NCBI GenBank assembly: GCA_003134655.1
Contig: PLBY01000145.1
Location: 1 to 64,000 of the forward strand
DNA length: 64,000 nucleotides
Source of the DNA: Acidobacteriaceae bacterium
Lineage (GTDB): Bacteria; Acidobacteriota; Terriglobia; Terriglobales; Acidobacteriaceae
Direction: 5' to 3'
This document shows, one piece after another, positions 35,713 through 44,376 of the stretch. A program made the translations under genes and the position numbers. Position 1 is the first letter of the stretch; every line of letters begins with the position of its first letter. The notes below the pieces were generated by a model. The model was not told where the DNA came from. It saw only the letters and a list, made by a program, of their open reading frames with translations, and made no database searches.

Positions 35713-36084
35713 TTGAACGAAGAACAAGAAATCTTGAGGCTCTTTGAGGATGGGGATCGGGCTCTGATCGCGGGCGACGTTGGGGAGCTGTCTCGCATCT
35801 TTGCGGACGATTATGTGCAATATGACGAAGCCGGGAATATGTCGACCAAGGCGGATGTGATCGAAAAGCTGAGGTCGGGGAAGATCCGGTATGTGTCGAT
35901 GATCTCGACCGGGCGATGGATTCGAATCTTGCGGGAGGACGTGGCTATTGTTCACGGCTCAGAGGACGATGTGGTCGAGCAGGATGGGAAGCGCTTCCCT
36001 GTTCGCTATTTGTATATGGATGTGGTGATGAAAGGCGGTGGAAGATGGCAGATTGTGGGGTCACAGCTGGCCAAACCCGTTTGA
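35713..36084 (+). CDS. NTF2-like (DUF4440-type) protein
   Basis: A 123-residue cytoplasmic protein of the SnoaL/DUF4440 cone fold: EEQEILRLFEDGDRALIAGDVGELSRIFADDYVQYDEAGNM opens the domain, then RGK-like strands, DVAIVHGSEDDVV, and the C-terminal strand GGGRWQIVGSQL. Such proteins bind small hydrophobic ligands or act as isomerases. TTG 35713 is chosen as start because AGGAGA lies about 10 bases upstream and everything before it belongs to an F8 repeat. Substrate unknown. Confidence 0.78.
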   Translation: MNEEQEILRLFEDGDRALIAGDVGELSRIFADDYVQYDEAGNMSTKADVIEKLRSGKIRYVSMISTGRWIRILREDVAIVHGSEDDVVEQDGKRFPVRYLYMDVVMKGGGRWQIVGSQLAKPV

Positions 36085-36104
36085 GCGTCGTTCGGTTCAA
36101 ACGC

Positions 36105-36749
36105 TCACTGACCGCTCATGGCTGAGCGCTGAGAACTGATGCGGTTCTGCCAGTGACTCCACACAAAGTACGCGACACCCGCTAAGAGCATCACGCCGAT
36201 GACGGCGTCGAACTTGTGGAAGTATTTGCCGAGATCGCGCCAGTTCTCGCCCAGTTTCATGCCGAGGTAGGCCAGGCCGAGGCACCAGGGCCATGACCCG
36301 AGGAAGGTGTAGATGTGAAAGCGGCCGCGGGGCATGCGGGCAATTCCGGCGGGAAGTGCGATGAAGGTGCGGACAACGGGGAGCAGGCGTCCGATGAAGA
36401 CGGCAAGATATCCCCAGCGCGCGAAGAAACGATCGGACCAGTCGAGTTCGCGGCTTCCCATGAGAATCCATCGGCCATAGCGCTCAACCAGCGGACGGCC
36501 GCCGTAAGATCCGATCTCGTAGGCGACGAGCGATCCCAGGTTGCAGCCGATGGCGCCGGCCGTCGCCAGCCACAGCAGTTTGAAAGTGCCTTGGAATACG
36601 AGGTATCCGCCGAAGGGCATGATCAGTTCGGAAGGGAGCGGGATGCAGGCCGACTCAATCGCCATGAGGAGCGTGATGCCGGCATAGCCGGTCACGGCGA
36701 TGACTTTGCTGATGAAGACGAACAGGATGGCAAGAATTTTTTCAGTCAT
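36105..36749 (-). CDS. DedA family membrane protein
   Basis: A 214-residue integral membrane protein of the DedA/SNARE-associated family, now linked to scrambling or flipping of lipid carriers. Conserved blocks: ESACIPLPSELIMPFGGYL (about 30-48), GSLVAYEIGSYGGR, and GRLLPVVRTFIALPAGIARM. Five to six membrane segments are visible. The last ten residues (SSQRSAMSGQ) are encoded by a CGCTGAGAACTGA-type repeat that recurs upstream of the gene, so the tail may be repeat-derived. The start follows a GTACTCG triplet repeat and has no clear ribosome-binding site. Confidence 0.92.
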   Translation of the reverse strand: MTEKILAILFVFISKVIAVTGYAGITLLMAIESACIPLPSELIMPFGGYLVFQGTFKLLWLATAGAIGCNLGSLVAYEIGSYGGRPLVERYGRWILMGSRELDWSDRFFARWGYLAVFIGRLLPVVRTFIALPAGIARMPRGRFHIYTFLGSWPWCLGLAYLGMKLGENWRDLGKYFHKFDAVIGVMLLAGVAYFVWSHWQNRISSQRSAMSGQ

Positions 36750-36755
36750 AAGAAC

Positions 36756-36778
36756 AGTACTCGGTACTCGGTACTCAG
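36756..36778. repeat. Three tandem GTACTCG units upstream of dedA
   Basis: AGTACTCGGTACTCGGTACTC: three copies of a 7-base unit beginning 7 bases before the DedA start codon. Within the leader it could pair with itself. A CGCTGAGAACTGAGGACTG repeat follows at 36795. Confidence 0.6.
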
Positions 36779-36866
36779 TCAAACCCTTTGGGCCGCTGAG
36801 AACTGAGGACTGGGAACGGAGAACTTGCCTTCCAGTGTAAAGGAAATTGGAGCAGAAACGCCTGGG

Positions 36867-37091
36867 CTAGAACGAGCCTTCCTGCGTGAAGGCATATCCG
36901 GGTAAGGTGGCGCCCTGGGGGCCTTTGGTGACTTTTATGCGGACCGTGGGGGCATCGGGGGCGGTGATTCCAGCGGGGCGTAACATGGCGAACTGCGAAA
37001 AGACTTCGTTGTAGACTTTGGTGACAAGGTAATCCTGGCCATCGGCTTCGCTGCGCCAGACTTGGCCGAGTTGAATGGAATTGACTGCCAT
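36867..37091 (-). CDS. Small protein of unknown function
   Basis: A 74-residue soluble protein (IQLGQVWRSEADGQDYLVTKVYNEVFSQFAML ... LPGYAFTQEGSF), beta-rich, without signal peptide or cysteines. AGGAAG stands seven bases before the ATG, supporting translation. It diverges from nth. No family recognised. Confidence 0.6.
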   Translation of the reverse strand: MAVNSIQLGQVWRSEADGQDYLVTKVYNEVFSQFAMLRPAGITAPDAPTVRIKVTKGPQGATLPGYAFTQEGSF

Positions 37092-37251
37092 TGGATTCTT
37101 CCTGACTCTCGCTGGATTACTTCCAGACTACCGGGGGGAGAGGGACGCGTCAATTCCCAGCGAGGTTACCGAGGGCCAACGAGGGGCCTCGCGATTGGCC
37201 GACTCAATTCACCGAAGATCGCTGCTAAGATGTTGGGCCAAGGAGACGATC

Positions 37252-38121
37252 ATGGCTCGTGGTGTAGTTCCGCGTCAGCCCGCCCGGACCGGGCGTCAGG
37301 ACAAAGTTCGCGTGAAGAATGCTCATGTGGGGACGGGCGCCTTCGCCCGTCAAGGCCAAGGCAAAGCTTCGGCAGCAGCCCCGAAGGGGCGCCAGGGTAC
37401 CGCCGGGAAGTCTACTCCCACGTCCGCCCCTAAGATCAAAGGCTACAATCCGGTGGCGCCCGATCGCGTGACAGAAATCCTGAAGCGGCTGGACCAGCTC
37501 TATACGGAGGTCAAATGCGCCCTCACGCATGCCAGCGCTTGGGAACTGGTGGTGGCGACGATTCTGTCGGCGCAATCGACCGACGTGAACGTCAACCGGG
37601 TGACGCCGGAGTTGTTCCGCAAATATCCCACGGTCGAGGCGTTTGCCGCGCTCACCCCAGAGCAACTCGAACCGGACGTGCGGTCTACTGGATTCTTTCG
37701 CAATAAATCAAAGTCCGTGGTGGGAGCGGCGAAGAAGATCGTCGCGGACTTCGGAGGGCAGGTTCCTGACGACATGGAAAAGCTGCTGACGCTGCCGGGG
37801 GTCGCGCGGAAGACCGCGAACGTCGTATTGGGATCGTGGTTTGGGAAGGCTGTGGGCGTGGTGGTCGATACGCACGTACACCGTATTTCGCGGCGGCTGG
37901 AATTGACGACGCAGAATGATCCGCAGAAAATCGAGCAGGATCTGATGAAGATCATCCCGCGGGAAAAGTGGATTCTGTTTTCGCATCAGATCATCTGGCA
38001 CGGGCGCAAGTTGTGCATCGCACGCAAGCCCAAGTGTGCGGAGTGCGCGCTGGAGAATCTGTGCCACGCGGGGGATAAGACTTGGAGCACGGTGGAGATG
38101 CATAAGAACGCCAAGGTCTAG
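37252..38121 (+). CDS. nth: Endonuclease III, DNA glycosylase/AP lyase
   Basis: A 289-residue base-excision repair enzyme removing oxidised pyrimidines. The HhH-GPD fold is complete: LPGVARKTANVVL with catalytic Lys187, VVDTHVHR with Asp206, and the [4Fe-4S] ligands Cys255-x6-Cys262-x2-Cys265-x5-Cys271. The family body begins near residue 62; the extra N-terminal 60 residues are Ala/Gly/Lys-rich and partly encoded by a palindrome (37332-37351). AAGGAG lies seven bases before the ATG at 37252, so this extension appears translated. It may have arisen from repeat insertion. Confidence 0.95.
   Translation: MARGVVPRQPARTGRQDKVRVKNAHVGTGAFARQGQGKASAAAPKGRQGTAGKSTPTSAPKIKGYNPVAPDRVTEILKRLDQLYTEVKCALTHASAWELVVATILSAQSTDVNVNRVTPELFRKYPTVEAFAALTPEQLEPDVRSTGFFRNKSKSVVGAAKKIVADFGGQVPDDMEKLLTLPGVARKTANVVLGSWFGKAVGVVVDTHVHRISRRLELTTQNDPQKIEQDLMKIIPREKWILFSHQIIWHGRKLCIARKPKCAECALENLCHAGDKTWSTVEMHKNAKV
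37332..37351. repeat. REP-like palindrome inside nth
   Basis: GACGGGCG-cctt-CGCCCGTC, perfect 8-bp stem, in frame in the N-terminal extension of nth (residues 27-34). Confidence 0.6.
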
Positions 38122-38128
38122 ATACAAC

Positions 38129-38186
38129 CACAGAGAACACGGAGGACACAGAGGAAGGCTCGGTGAACTCTGGGTCCTCTTCTGGT
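38129..38186. repeat. F7 repeat pair between convergent genes
   Basis: AACCACAGAGAACACGG.. on the left and, on the other strand, AACCAGAAGAGGACCCAG at the right. The arms pair imperfectly across the gap between nth and the beta-galactosidase gene. Confidence 0.65.
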
Positions 38187-38193
38187 TAAAGCT

Positions 38194-40038
38194 CTATTTT
38201 GCTCCCAGTTCATCTAGTATTGGCGCGCGCAATCCGCGAAGCAGCAGGGCTTTCGGCTTGTCCTGGGCCAACACGACCACCTCGTTGGCGCCCTTTCGGA
38301 GCCAGGGGGCCGGGATGTACAGAGTCTGTTGCGGGCCTAGATTCCAGAAGCGGCCGAGGGCGTGGCCGTTGATCCAGACGGCGCCTTTGCCCCAGCCGCG
38401 GGTGTCCAGAAAAGTGTCGCCGGTATCGTGGAGATCAAATTGGCCGCGGTAAAACGCAGGTCCCTGCGACGTGTCGGAGCTCGCCTTTGAAAACCGCAAT
38501 TTCGAGAGATCATCCATTGGCAAGAGGAAAACCTGCCAATCTGACAACTCCTTCCCGGCGAGGGTCACCGAACCGTTGATTCCCTGGCGCTCGTTGCGCA
38601 ACTCGGTGGTGAAGTTGATGCGGCCCGTGCCCTCGACGAGTATGTCGAGGGTGAAGTCGGCTTTGGCTTCGATGCGCAGCCGATCCTGTTTCTTGCGGCG
38701 GTCGAGCGTGCCCGCGAGTTTCCCGTTGACGAAGATGCGCGCGTAGCTGCGCAGGTCGTGAATCGTCAGTTCGCCGGTGAGGAACTCCTTAATCTTTGTG
38801 CGATAGAGGATGTATCCATAGGACTGGCCGAAGGTTTCCATGCCGCGCGGCCTTTCGACGCGGATCGGAGTCGGCAGGTTCGACAACAGCGGCGCGCTTT
38901 CTGCCAACTCGAATTCCGGCACGTCAATCACGGGCAACGGCGCAGGAGAATCGGGAATCATCACTCCCGGGCTATGCTTCGCGATCACTTCTCGGAAGGC
39001 GAAATACTTTTTCGTCAGCGCGCCAGACTCGCTCACTGGAGAGTCGTAGTCATAGCTGGTGACATCCGGCTCGTAGACTTTCTGCCAGTTTGCTCCGTTC
39101 ATGAAGCCGAAGTTTGTGCCACCGTGGAACATGTAGAGGTTGATCGAGTATCCCTGGCTCAGGATCCAGTCGAGTTCCTGCGCTTGTTGGCTGGCGTTTG
39201 TGGTCTGATGTTTCTCGCCCCAGTGATCGAACCATCCGTCCCAGTATTCGCCGCTCATCATGGGGCGGCCCGGGCGGAACTTCTGCAGCTTGGCAAATTC
39301 CGCTTTGGCTTCGCCGGGACCGAAGTTGACGACGGCGTGGATGTCGGGGAGAGTTCCGGCGGGGAGTTCGTCGCCTCCGTCCGCGGTGTAGAGCAGGACT
39401 TCTCCGAGACCTGCGTTTCTCAGCGCGGCGAGAATCCGCTTCATGTAGTCGTGATCGCTGCCGAAGGAGCCGTATTCGTTTTCGACTTGGACGGCGACGA
39501 TGGGTCCACCGTGCGTGATCTGCAGAGGGGCGAGCTCCGTGCCGAGTCTTTGCTCCGCCGGGGCCAGAAACTTTTCGTCAGAGCTGCGCAGAACGATGTT
39601 GGGATCGGCCAGGAGCCACGCGGGCAGGCCGCCCAAATCCCATTCGGCACATGCGTACGGTCCGGGGCGCAGGATGACGTAGAGGCCTTCTTCCTGCGCG
39701 GTGCGGACGAAGGCGGCCACGTCGAGCGATCCCGTGAAGTCGTAAGCTCCGGGCTTAGGCTCATGCACGTTCCAGAAAACGTACGTCGAGATGGTGTTCA
39801 GGCCCATCGCCCGTGCTTTCTTCAGGCGATCTCGCCAGTACTCACGCGGGATGCGCTCGTAGTGCAGTTCGCCGGAGATGATCTGCAAAGGCTGGCCGTC
39901 GAGCGCAAGGTGATCGCCTTCGATGACGATGCGATGGGCTGGAGCGGAATTGTCCTGTGCGGGTGCGACTGGAGAGACTACAACTGCAGTACAGAGAAGA
40001 AACGGAACGAGGGTGCGACGAAGCGTAGAAACATTCAT
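38194..40038 (-). CDS. Exported beta-galactosidase, glycoside hydrolase family 35
   Basis: A 614-residue exported enzyme releasing terminal beta-galactose from plant or bacterial polysaccharides. Signal peptide residues 1-28 (LVPFLLCTAVVVSPVAPAQ). The GH35 barrel has GGPIVAVQVENEYG with acid/base Glu188 and MSGEYWDGWFDHWG with nucleophile Glu264, plus FHGGTNFGFMNGA. Two jelly-roll domains follow (residues about 400-610), the last with WGKGAVWINGHALGRFW. It diverges from the S9 peptidase gene. The organism probably degrades galactan-type polymers. Confidence 0.95.
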   Translation of the reverse strand: MNVSTLRRTLVPFLLCTAVVVSPVAPAQDNSAPAHRIVIEGDHLALDGQPLQIISGELHYERIPREYWRDRLKKARAMGLNTISTYVFWNVHEPKPGAYDFTGSLDVAAFVRTAQEEGLYVILRPGPYACAEWDLGGLPAWLLADPNIVLRSSDEKFLAPAEQRLGTELAPLQITHGGPIVAVQVENEYGSFGSDHDYMKRILAALRNAGLGEVLLYTADGGDELPAGTLPDIHAVVNFGPGEAKAEFAKLQKFRPGRPMMSGEYWDGWFDHWGEKHQTTNASQQAQELDWILSQGYSINLYMFHGGTNFGFMNGANWQKVYEPDVTSYDYDSPVSESGALTKKYFAFREVIAKHSPGVMIPDSPAPLPVIDVPEFELAESAPLLSNLPTPIRVERPRGMETFGQSYGYILYRTKIKEFLTGELTIHDLRSYARIFVNGKLAGTLDRRKKQDRLRIEAKADFTLDILVEGTGRINFTTELRNERQGINGSVTLAGKELSDWQVFLLPMDDLSKLRFSKASSDTSQGPAFYRGQFDLHDTGDTFLDTRGWGKGAVWINGHALGRFWNLGPQQTLYIPAPWLRKGANEVVVLAQDKPKALLLRGLRAPILDELGAK

Positions 40039-40130
40039 GGATTGTATGACCTGAAGCGCACGAGGCGCTGACCGAGCGCATACTGCCTCTGCTAGACTCT
40101 CTTTTTTACATTACCTTGAGGATCTGCGCC

Positions 40131-42128
40131 ATGCGCCTCTGCGCACTCTTTGCTATCGTCATATTTATGAGCACCGTCATGAGCACCTTGGTTGGAGAAA
40201 CCGCCGCCCAGACCTTGCCCGCGCCGCAGGCTGTTACCGATCCGAAGCAGATCTCCTCGAAGCCGAACGCGCAGGTTGAGCCTCGGAGCCTGACCATCGA
40301 GAAGCTGTACATGACGCGGCAGGTGGGACGGGCGACCTGGTCTCCCGATGGCAAGAGCGTCGCGTTTATCTCGAACATGAGCGGGCGGAATAATCTGTGG
40401 CTCGTCCCTTCCGAGGGCGGATGGCCGGTACAGTTGACGGTGAGCGACCAGCGGCAGACGGCGCCGGCGTGGTCTCCCGACGGGAAATGGATCGCTTACC
40501 AGTCCGACTACGACGGCGACGAGCAGTGGGACATCTTTCTTGTCTCGCCGAAGACCGGGAAAGTCGTAAACCTGACGCAGACCCGTGAGATCGCGGAACT
40601 GAATCCGACATGGTCGCCGGATGGGCGCTATCTGGCCTATGAAGTGAAGCCGAAGACTTCGGCGGCTTATGAGATCGACATCTACGACATGGTGATGCGC
40701 GAGGTGAAGCACCTCACTACCAACACGTCGCAGGATCGAGGAAATTACGGCATCATTTGGTCAAAGGATGGGAAGTCCATCGTTTACACGCAGGAGCAAG
40801 CGAAGGGGACGGATTCGAATATCTTCATCGCCGATATCGCCACGGGTAAGAGCACGCTGCTCACGCCGCATGAGGGCGAGCAACGCTACTATGCAAACGA
40901 TATTTCGCTCGACGGCACGCGTATTCTGCTGACTTCGAATGCGGCGAATGGGTACGAGAACATCGGGTTGCTGGATGTCGCGACGAAGAGGATCACTTGG
41001 CTGACGAAGGACAAGTGGGAAATTCGCGGGGGCGAGTTTTCTCCTGACGGCAAGCACATCACCTTCAGCGCGAATGTCGACGGGAACGAAGACATCTACC
41101 TGCACGACCTCGCGACCGGAAAATCGTCAGCTCTTCCAATTCCGAAAGGCGTGAACGAGCCTACGGGCGGGCATTCCGCGTTCAGTCCGGACGGACAGCG
41201 GCTGCTCTACAACCACAATGGGCCGACGGCTCCCGGCGATCTGTGGGTCCACAACCTCGGCACGAGCAAGTCGCTGCAGGTCACTCATTCGCTGGTTGCG
41301 GGGGTGCGGTCGGAGGATATGGTAGAGCCGTATCTGGTGCACTATCCCAGCCGCGACGGCAAGTGGACCATCTCTGCGTTTCTTTACGTGCCGTTCAACA
41401 TGGCGCGCAACGGGCAGAACGCGGCTATCGTCTACATTCACGGCGGGCCGACGGCACAGAGCATGAATTCTTTTAACCGCTTCGTGCAGTTCGCGGCAAA
41501 TCAGGGATACATAGTGTTGGCGCCTAACTACCGCGGATCCACCGGCTACGGCAAGGAATTCCAGCAGGCCAATCTGTTCGACATGGGCGGCGGCGATTTG
41601 CAGGACGTGCTGGCGGGCGTCGACTGGATCAAGCAGACGGGACATCTCGATCCGAAGAAGATCGCGGTGATGGGCGGAAGCTACGGCGGGTATCTGAGCA
41701 TGATGGCGGTGACGAAGGCGCCGGACGTGTGGGCCGCGGGCGTGCCGATTGTGCCGTTTGTGAACTGGTTCACTGAAATTGAGAATGAGGATCCAGTACT
41801 GCAGCAGTCCGACCTGGCGACAATGGGCGATGTGGTGAAGAACAAGGCGCTGTACGAAGACCGGTCGCCCATCAACTTTATTGATCAGATCAAGGCACCG
41901 CTGCTGCTGTTGGCTGGAGGGCACGATCCGCGGTGTCCGAAGTCGGAGACGCAGCAGGTGGTCGATGCGATCAAAAAGCGCGGGGGCACTGTGGACGCGA
42001 AGATTTATGAGAACGAGGGGCACGGGTTCGCGCGGGTGGAGAATCAGATTGACGCGTACAAGCGTGTGGCGGATTTTCTGCTGGCGCATGTGGTGCCGGC
42101 GGATTGCAGTTGCTCTGTGACGGAATAG
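40131..42128 (+). CDS. Exported S9-family prolyl oligopeptidase-like peptidase
   Basis: A 665-residue peptidase (dipeptidyl/acylaminoacyl peptidase type). A signal peptide covers residues 1-27. Residues 50-380 form a WD/TolB-like beta propeller with repeated WSPDG and FSPDGK motifs. The hydrolase domain has HGGPTAQS, the nucleophile Ser517 (GGSYGGY), Asp599 (GGHDPRCP) and His631 (EGHGF). GAGG lies nine bases before ATG 40131; a TTG at 40116 is less likely. The propeller restricts access to short peptides. Confidence 0.93.
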   Translation: MRLCALFAIVIFMSTVMSTLVGETAAQTLPAPQAVTDPKQISSKPNAQVEPRSLTIEKLYMTRQVGRATWSPDGKSVAFISNMSGRNNLWLVPSEGGWPVQLTVSDQRQTAPAWSPDGKWIAYQSDYDGDEQWDIFLVSPKTGKVVNLTQTREIAELNPTWSPDGRYLAYEVKPKTSAAYEIDIYDMVMREVKHLTTNTSQDRGNYGIIWSKDGKSIVYTQEQAKGTDSNIFIADIATGKSTLLTPHEGEQRYYANDISLDGTRILLTSNAANGYENIGLLDVATKRITWLTKDKWEIRGGEFSPDGKHITFSANVDGNEDIYLHDLATGKSSALPIPKGVNEPTGGHSAFSPDGQRLLYNHNGPTAPGDLWVHNLGTSKSLQVTHSLVAGVRSEDMVEPYLVHYPSRDGKWTISAFLYVPFNMARNGQNAAIVYIHGGPTAQSMNSFNRFVQFAANQGYIVLAPNYRGSTGYGKEFQQANLFDMGGGDLQDVLAGVDWIKQTGHLDPKKIAVMGGSYGGYLSMMAVTKAPDVWAAGVPIVPFVNWFTEIENEDPVLQQSDLATMGDVVKNKALYEDRSPINFIDQIKAPLLLLAGGHDPRCPKSETQQVVDAIKKRGGTVDAKIYENEGHGFARVENQIDAYKRVADFLLAHVVPADCSCSVTE

Positions 42129-42141
42129 GAGCGCAGGAGTT

Positions 42142-42170
42142 CACCACGGAGGACACTGAGGACACGGAGG
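42142..42170. repeat. F7 repeat after the S9 peptidase gene
   Basis: CACCACGGAGGACACTGAG then GACACGGAGG, starting 13 bases past the stop and ending 5 bases before the hemD stop on the other strand. Confidence 0.7.
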
Positions 42171-42174
42171 TGGG

Positions 42175-43032
42175 TTAACCCTCAAGACTTCGTACGATTG
42201 CTGCCACCAGGCCCGGGATAGTAAATTCCTTCGCCGCGATGTCGACTGGCATGCCGAGTTCGCGCAGAGTGGCTGAAGTGACCGGGCCGATTGAGGCCAT
42301 CCGAATTCCATCCAGTGATGCGGGTCGCGTTCTCTGCGCCGGACCCAGCAATTCCGCAAAATTCTTGACCGTCGAGGAACTGGTGAACGTGACTACGTGC
42401 GGGCGTCTCTTGGGATTCTTCAGGGCGGCACGCAGGCGGGCGCGAGAGGATTGGGGCACTACGGTTTCGTAGGCTTCGACGACGTCAACCTGGGCTCCGG
42501 CTTTACGCAGTTCATCGGGGATTACGTCGCGGGCCACTTTGGCGCGGACCAGCAGGACGCGCTTTCCTTTGACTTTCTTCTTCAGGCTTTTGACGACGGA
42601 TTCGGCTACGTATTCTTTGGGGACGACGTCGACTTTCATCCCACGCTGCTCGATGGCCTTCTTGGTGGCGGGGCCGATGGCGGCAATGCGCAACTGCGCG
42701 CCCCCAGCGGCTAGAGCCGGTTTTGATTTGGACCTCTTTACGGCAGGACTGAAGTCGTGCCCCTCCCTCGTCTTTTCCATTCGATCCCACATCGCTTCTA
42801 CGCCGTTTACGCTGGTCAGGATCAGCCAGTCGTACGTTTCGAGGCCCTTTAGCGCTGCGTCCAGGGGCTTGAAGGATTTGGGTTTGCGGATTTCAATGAA
42901 CGGGATCTCGAGCACTTCCGCTCCACGCTTGCGCAGTTCCGCGGAGAGCGCGCCGGCTTGATGCTTGGCGCGACCCACCAGCACGCGGATTCCGCTTAGT
43001 GAGGTGTTCTCGGGATTGAGTTTCTTTGTCAT
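42175..43032 (-). CDS. hemD: Uroporphyrinogen-III synthase
   Basis: A 285-residue enzyme that closes and inverts ring D of hydroxymethylbilane to uroporphyrinogen III. Two Rossmann-like halves are visible: LSGIRVLVGRAKHQAGALSA (12-31), LILTSVNGVEAM (70-81), LRIAAIGPATKKAI (114-127), then RVLLVRAKVARDVIP, VTFTSSSTVKNFAEL and IASIGP-like repeats. Residues 88-111 (REGHDFSPAVKRSKS..) are an in-frame copy of a dispersed repeat and absent from the usual family pattern. It is the last gene of the minus-strand tetrapyrrole run, 61 bases after paiB. Confidence 0.9.
   Translation of the reverse strand: MTKKLNPENTSLSGIRVLVGRAKHQAGALSAELRKRGAEVLEIPFIEIRKPKSFKPLDAALKGLETYDWLILTSVNGVEAMWDRMEKTREGHDFSPAVKRSKSKPALAAGGAQLRIAAIGPATKKAIEQRGMKVDVVPKEYVAESVVKSLKKKVKGKRVLLVRAKVARDVIPDELRKAGAQVDVVEAYETVVPQSSRARLRAALKNPKRRPHVVTFTSSSTVKNFAELLGPAQRTRPASLDGIRMASIGPVTSATLRELGMPVDIAAKEFTIPGLVAAIVRSLEG
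42704..42770. repeat. Dual-hairpin repeat, family F4, inside hemD
   Basis: CCAGCGGCTAGAGCCGG, linker, then TTTACGGCAGGACTGAAGTC..GCCCCTCCC. Same parts and order as 32681 and 47846. It encodes hemD residues 88-110 without breaking the frame. Confidence 0.75.
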
Positions 43033-43047
43033 GGTTATGGTTAGAGT

Positions 43048-43074
43048 GGACGGGCAGGAGTGCCCGTCCTACAC
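43048..43074. repeat. REP-like palindrome, family F2, copy 2
   Basis: GGACGGGCA-ggag-TGCCCGTCC, a perfect 9-bp stem followed by TACACAG. It lies in the gap between paiB and hemD. Confidence 0.65.
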
Positions 43075-43093
43075 AGGGTAGGGCCACACGAGG

Positions 43094-43729
43094 TCACTCG
43101 CTCTCTTTCTTCACGCCTAGCTTCTGCTGTTTCATCAGGCACGAGACGCCGGAGATTGCTGTGTCTTCGGCTTTTTCGAGGGATGTGATCACGTTGGATT
43201 GTTCTTCTTTCGTGCGATTTTGGCTTAGCTTGAATTTGGCTTCGACTTTGGTGACTGCGATTTCGAAACCGACGATATGGCTTAGCATGCGCTCGCGGTA
43301 AGCATGGGTCAGGCTTCCCCACTGTTCGGCGTAGGCGGGCTCGAATGTACCGATGAGTTGGTGCAGGACTCCTTGCAAGTCTTCCGGAGCGGCGAAAACG
43401 CGGGCGCTGCCGTGGACGTGCACCGCCCCATAGTTCCAGGTGGGGACGTTTTCGCGGGTGACGTAGTTCGAGGCGGATACGTAGGCGTGGGGGCCGTGGA
43501 AGATCGTCATGCACGTAGGGTGCATTTCGAGATGGCGCCAGTGTGGATTCGCTTTGGCCACGTGGCCACGGATCACGAGGCGACCTTCCTCCTGCTGGAC
43601 GAAGACGGGAAGGTGCGTGGCGAAGGGGCCGTCGTCCGTGATCGAGACCAGGATCGCGAACGGATTCGCGCGCATAAACGCAATAGCATCGGCGTGGTCG
43701 TGCACGCGGAAGTGTTCGGGGATGTACAC
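43094..43729 (-). CDS. PaiB-family FMN-binding split-barrel protein
   Basis: A 211-residue protein (225 if the GTG at 43771 is used). Family members begin MYIPKHF; here VYIPEHFRVHDHADAIAFMRANPFAILV, which favours GTG 43729, although no clear ribosome-binding site supports either. Further blocks are THLPVFVQQEEG, GHVAKANPHWRHLE, VSASNYVTRENVPTWNY and GFEIAVTKVEAKFKLSQNR. PaiB was named as a negative regulator of sporulation in Bacillus; the fold resembles FMN- and heme-handling split-barrel proteins. Being placed between hemC and hemD, a role in tetrapyrrole or flavin handling is possible. Confidence 0.85.
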   Translation of the reverse strand: MYIPEHFRVHDHADAIAFMRANPFAILVSITDDGPFATHLPVFVQQEEGRLVIRGHVAKANPHWRHLEMHPTCMTIFHGPHAYVSASNYVTRENVPTWNYGAVHVHGSARVFAAPEDLQGVLHQLIGTFEPAYAEQWGSLTHAYRERMLSHIVGFEIAVTKVEAKFKLSQNRTKEEQSNVITSLEKAEDTAISGVSCLMKQQKLGVKKESE

Positions 43730-43789
43730 GTCGTTTTCTTTCTTTCGCCCCTTCGGGGCCTGTTCAAACACTGGCGGCTTTTCCCCACG

Positions 43790-43855
43790 GCTTACGCCCC
43801 TTCGGAAGCCTCAGGGCAAGCTGTGGGCTGCACTCTTTCGCCGCTTCGCGGCTGG
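43790..43855. repeat. F5 repeat overlapping the thioesterase stop
   Basis: GGCTT..AAGCC, then TGTGGGCTGCACTCTTTCGCCGCTTCG with hairpin GCCGC-ttc-GCGGC. The last 20 or so residues of the thioesterase-like protein are encoded by it. Confidence 0.6.
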
Positions 43856-44367
43856 GCCGGCGGTGCGTCGCTGGCCACCTTATCTTTATCTTTCTTGCGG
43901 ACGTGGATCAGCTTCTCTACGGCCGCTACGACTTCGCCCGATTGATCTTTTACTTCTACCTGAAACGTCGGCTCGTACTTCGGCAGCGTCTTTAGTTTGC
44001 CACGAATGTCGTCGAGTTGGGCGTCGGTCAGGCGAAATTCCGCGCGGACCGTTCCTTTCCCCGGCTTGCGGTAGCGGATGCTGGCGGCTTTGTCCCAGAC
44101 GATGTAGTCGCGGCCGAGGTTTGCCATCAGCATGAGCATATAGAAAGGGTCGGTCATGGCAAAGAGGGATCCGCCGAAATGGGTGCCGACGTAGTTGGCA
44201 TTCCACGAGCGTAGCTTCATCTCGACGTCGACGGCTTTCATGTCGGGAGCGATGTGATTGATGCGAATGTCCGCGCCAAGGAAAGGGGGCCACAGATTGA
44301 CCAGACGGCGGAGGTGGGCCGGGCTTTTCGTGCCACCCAGAATCTGCAGAAGAACATTGCGGCTCAT
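43792..44367 (-). CDS. Hotdog-fold thioesterase-like protein (DUF4442)
   Basis: A 191-residue protein of the DUF4442/PaaI-like hotdog family: LVNLWPPFLGADIRINHIAPDMK, then NYVGTHFGGSLFAMTDPFYM, where the GTHFGGSLFA helix start is the active-site region in relatives. It may hydrolyse acyl-CoA. The domain ends near residue 165; the tail SDAPPAQPRSGERVQPTACP is encoded by an F5 repeat. The gene starts nine bases after hemC and is followed by paiB, so it is probably cotranscribed with the hem genes. Confidence 0.82.
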   Translation of the reverse strand: MSRNVLLQILGGTKSPAHLRRLVNLWPPFLGADIRINHIAPDMKAVDVEMKLRSWNANYVGTHFGGSLFAMTDPFYMLMLMANLGRDYIVWDKAASIRYRKPGKGTVRAEFRLTDAQLDDIRGKLKTLPKYEPTFQVEVKDQSGEVVAAVEKLIHVRKKDKDKVASDAPPAQPRSGERVQPTACPEASEGA

Positions 44368-44376
44368 ATCTGACGG

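Noticed and set aside
38758-40071. 437-residue plus-strand ORF opposite the GH35 gene
   Set aside because: Shadow; GH35 active site is clear on the minus strand.
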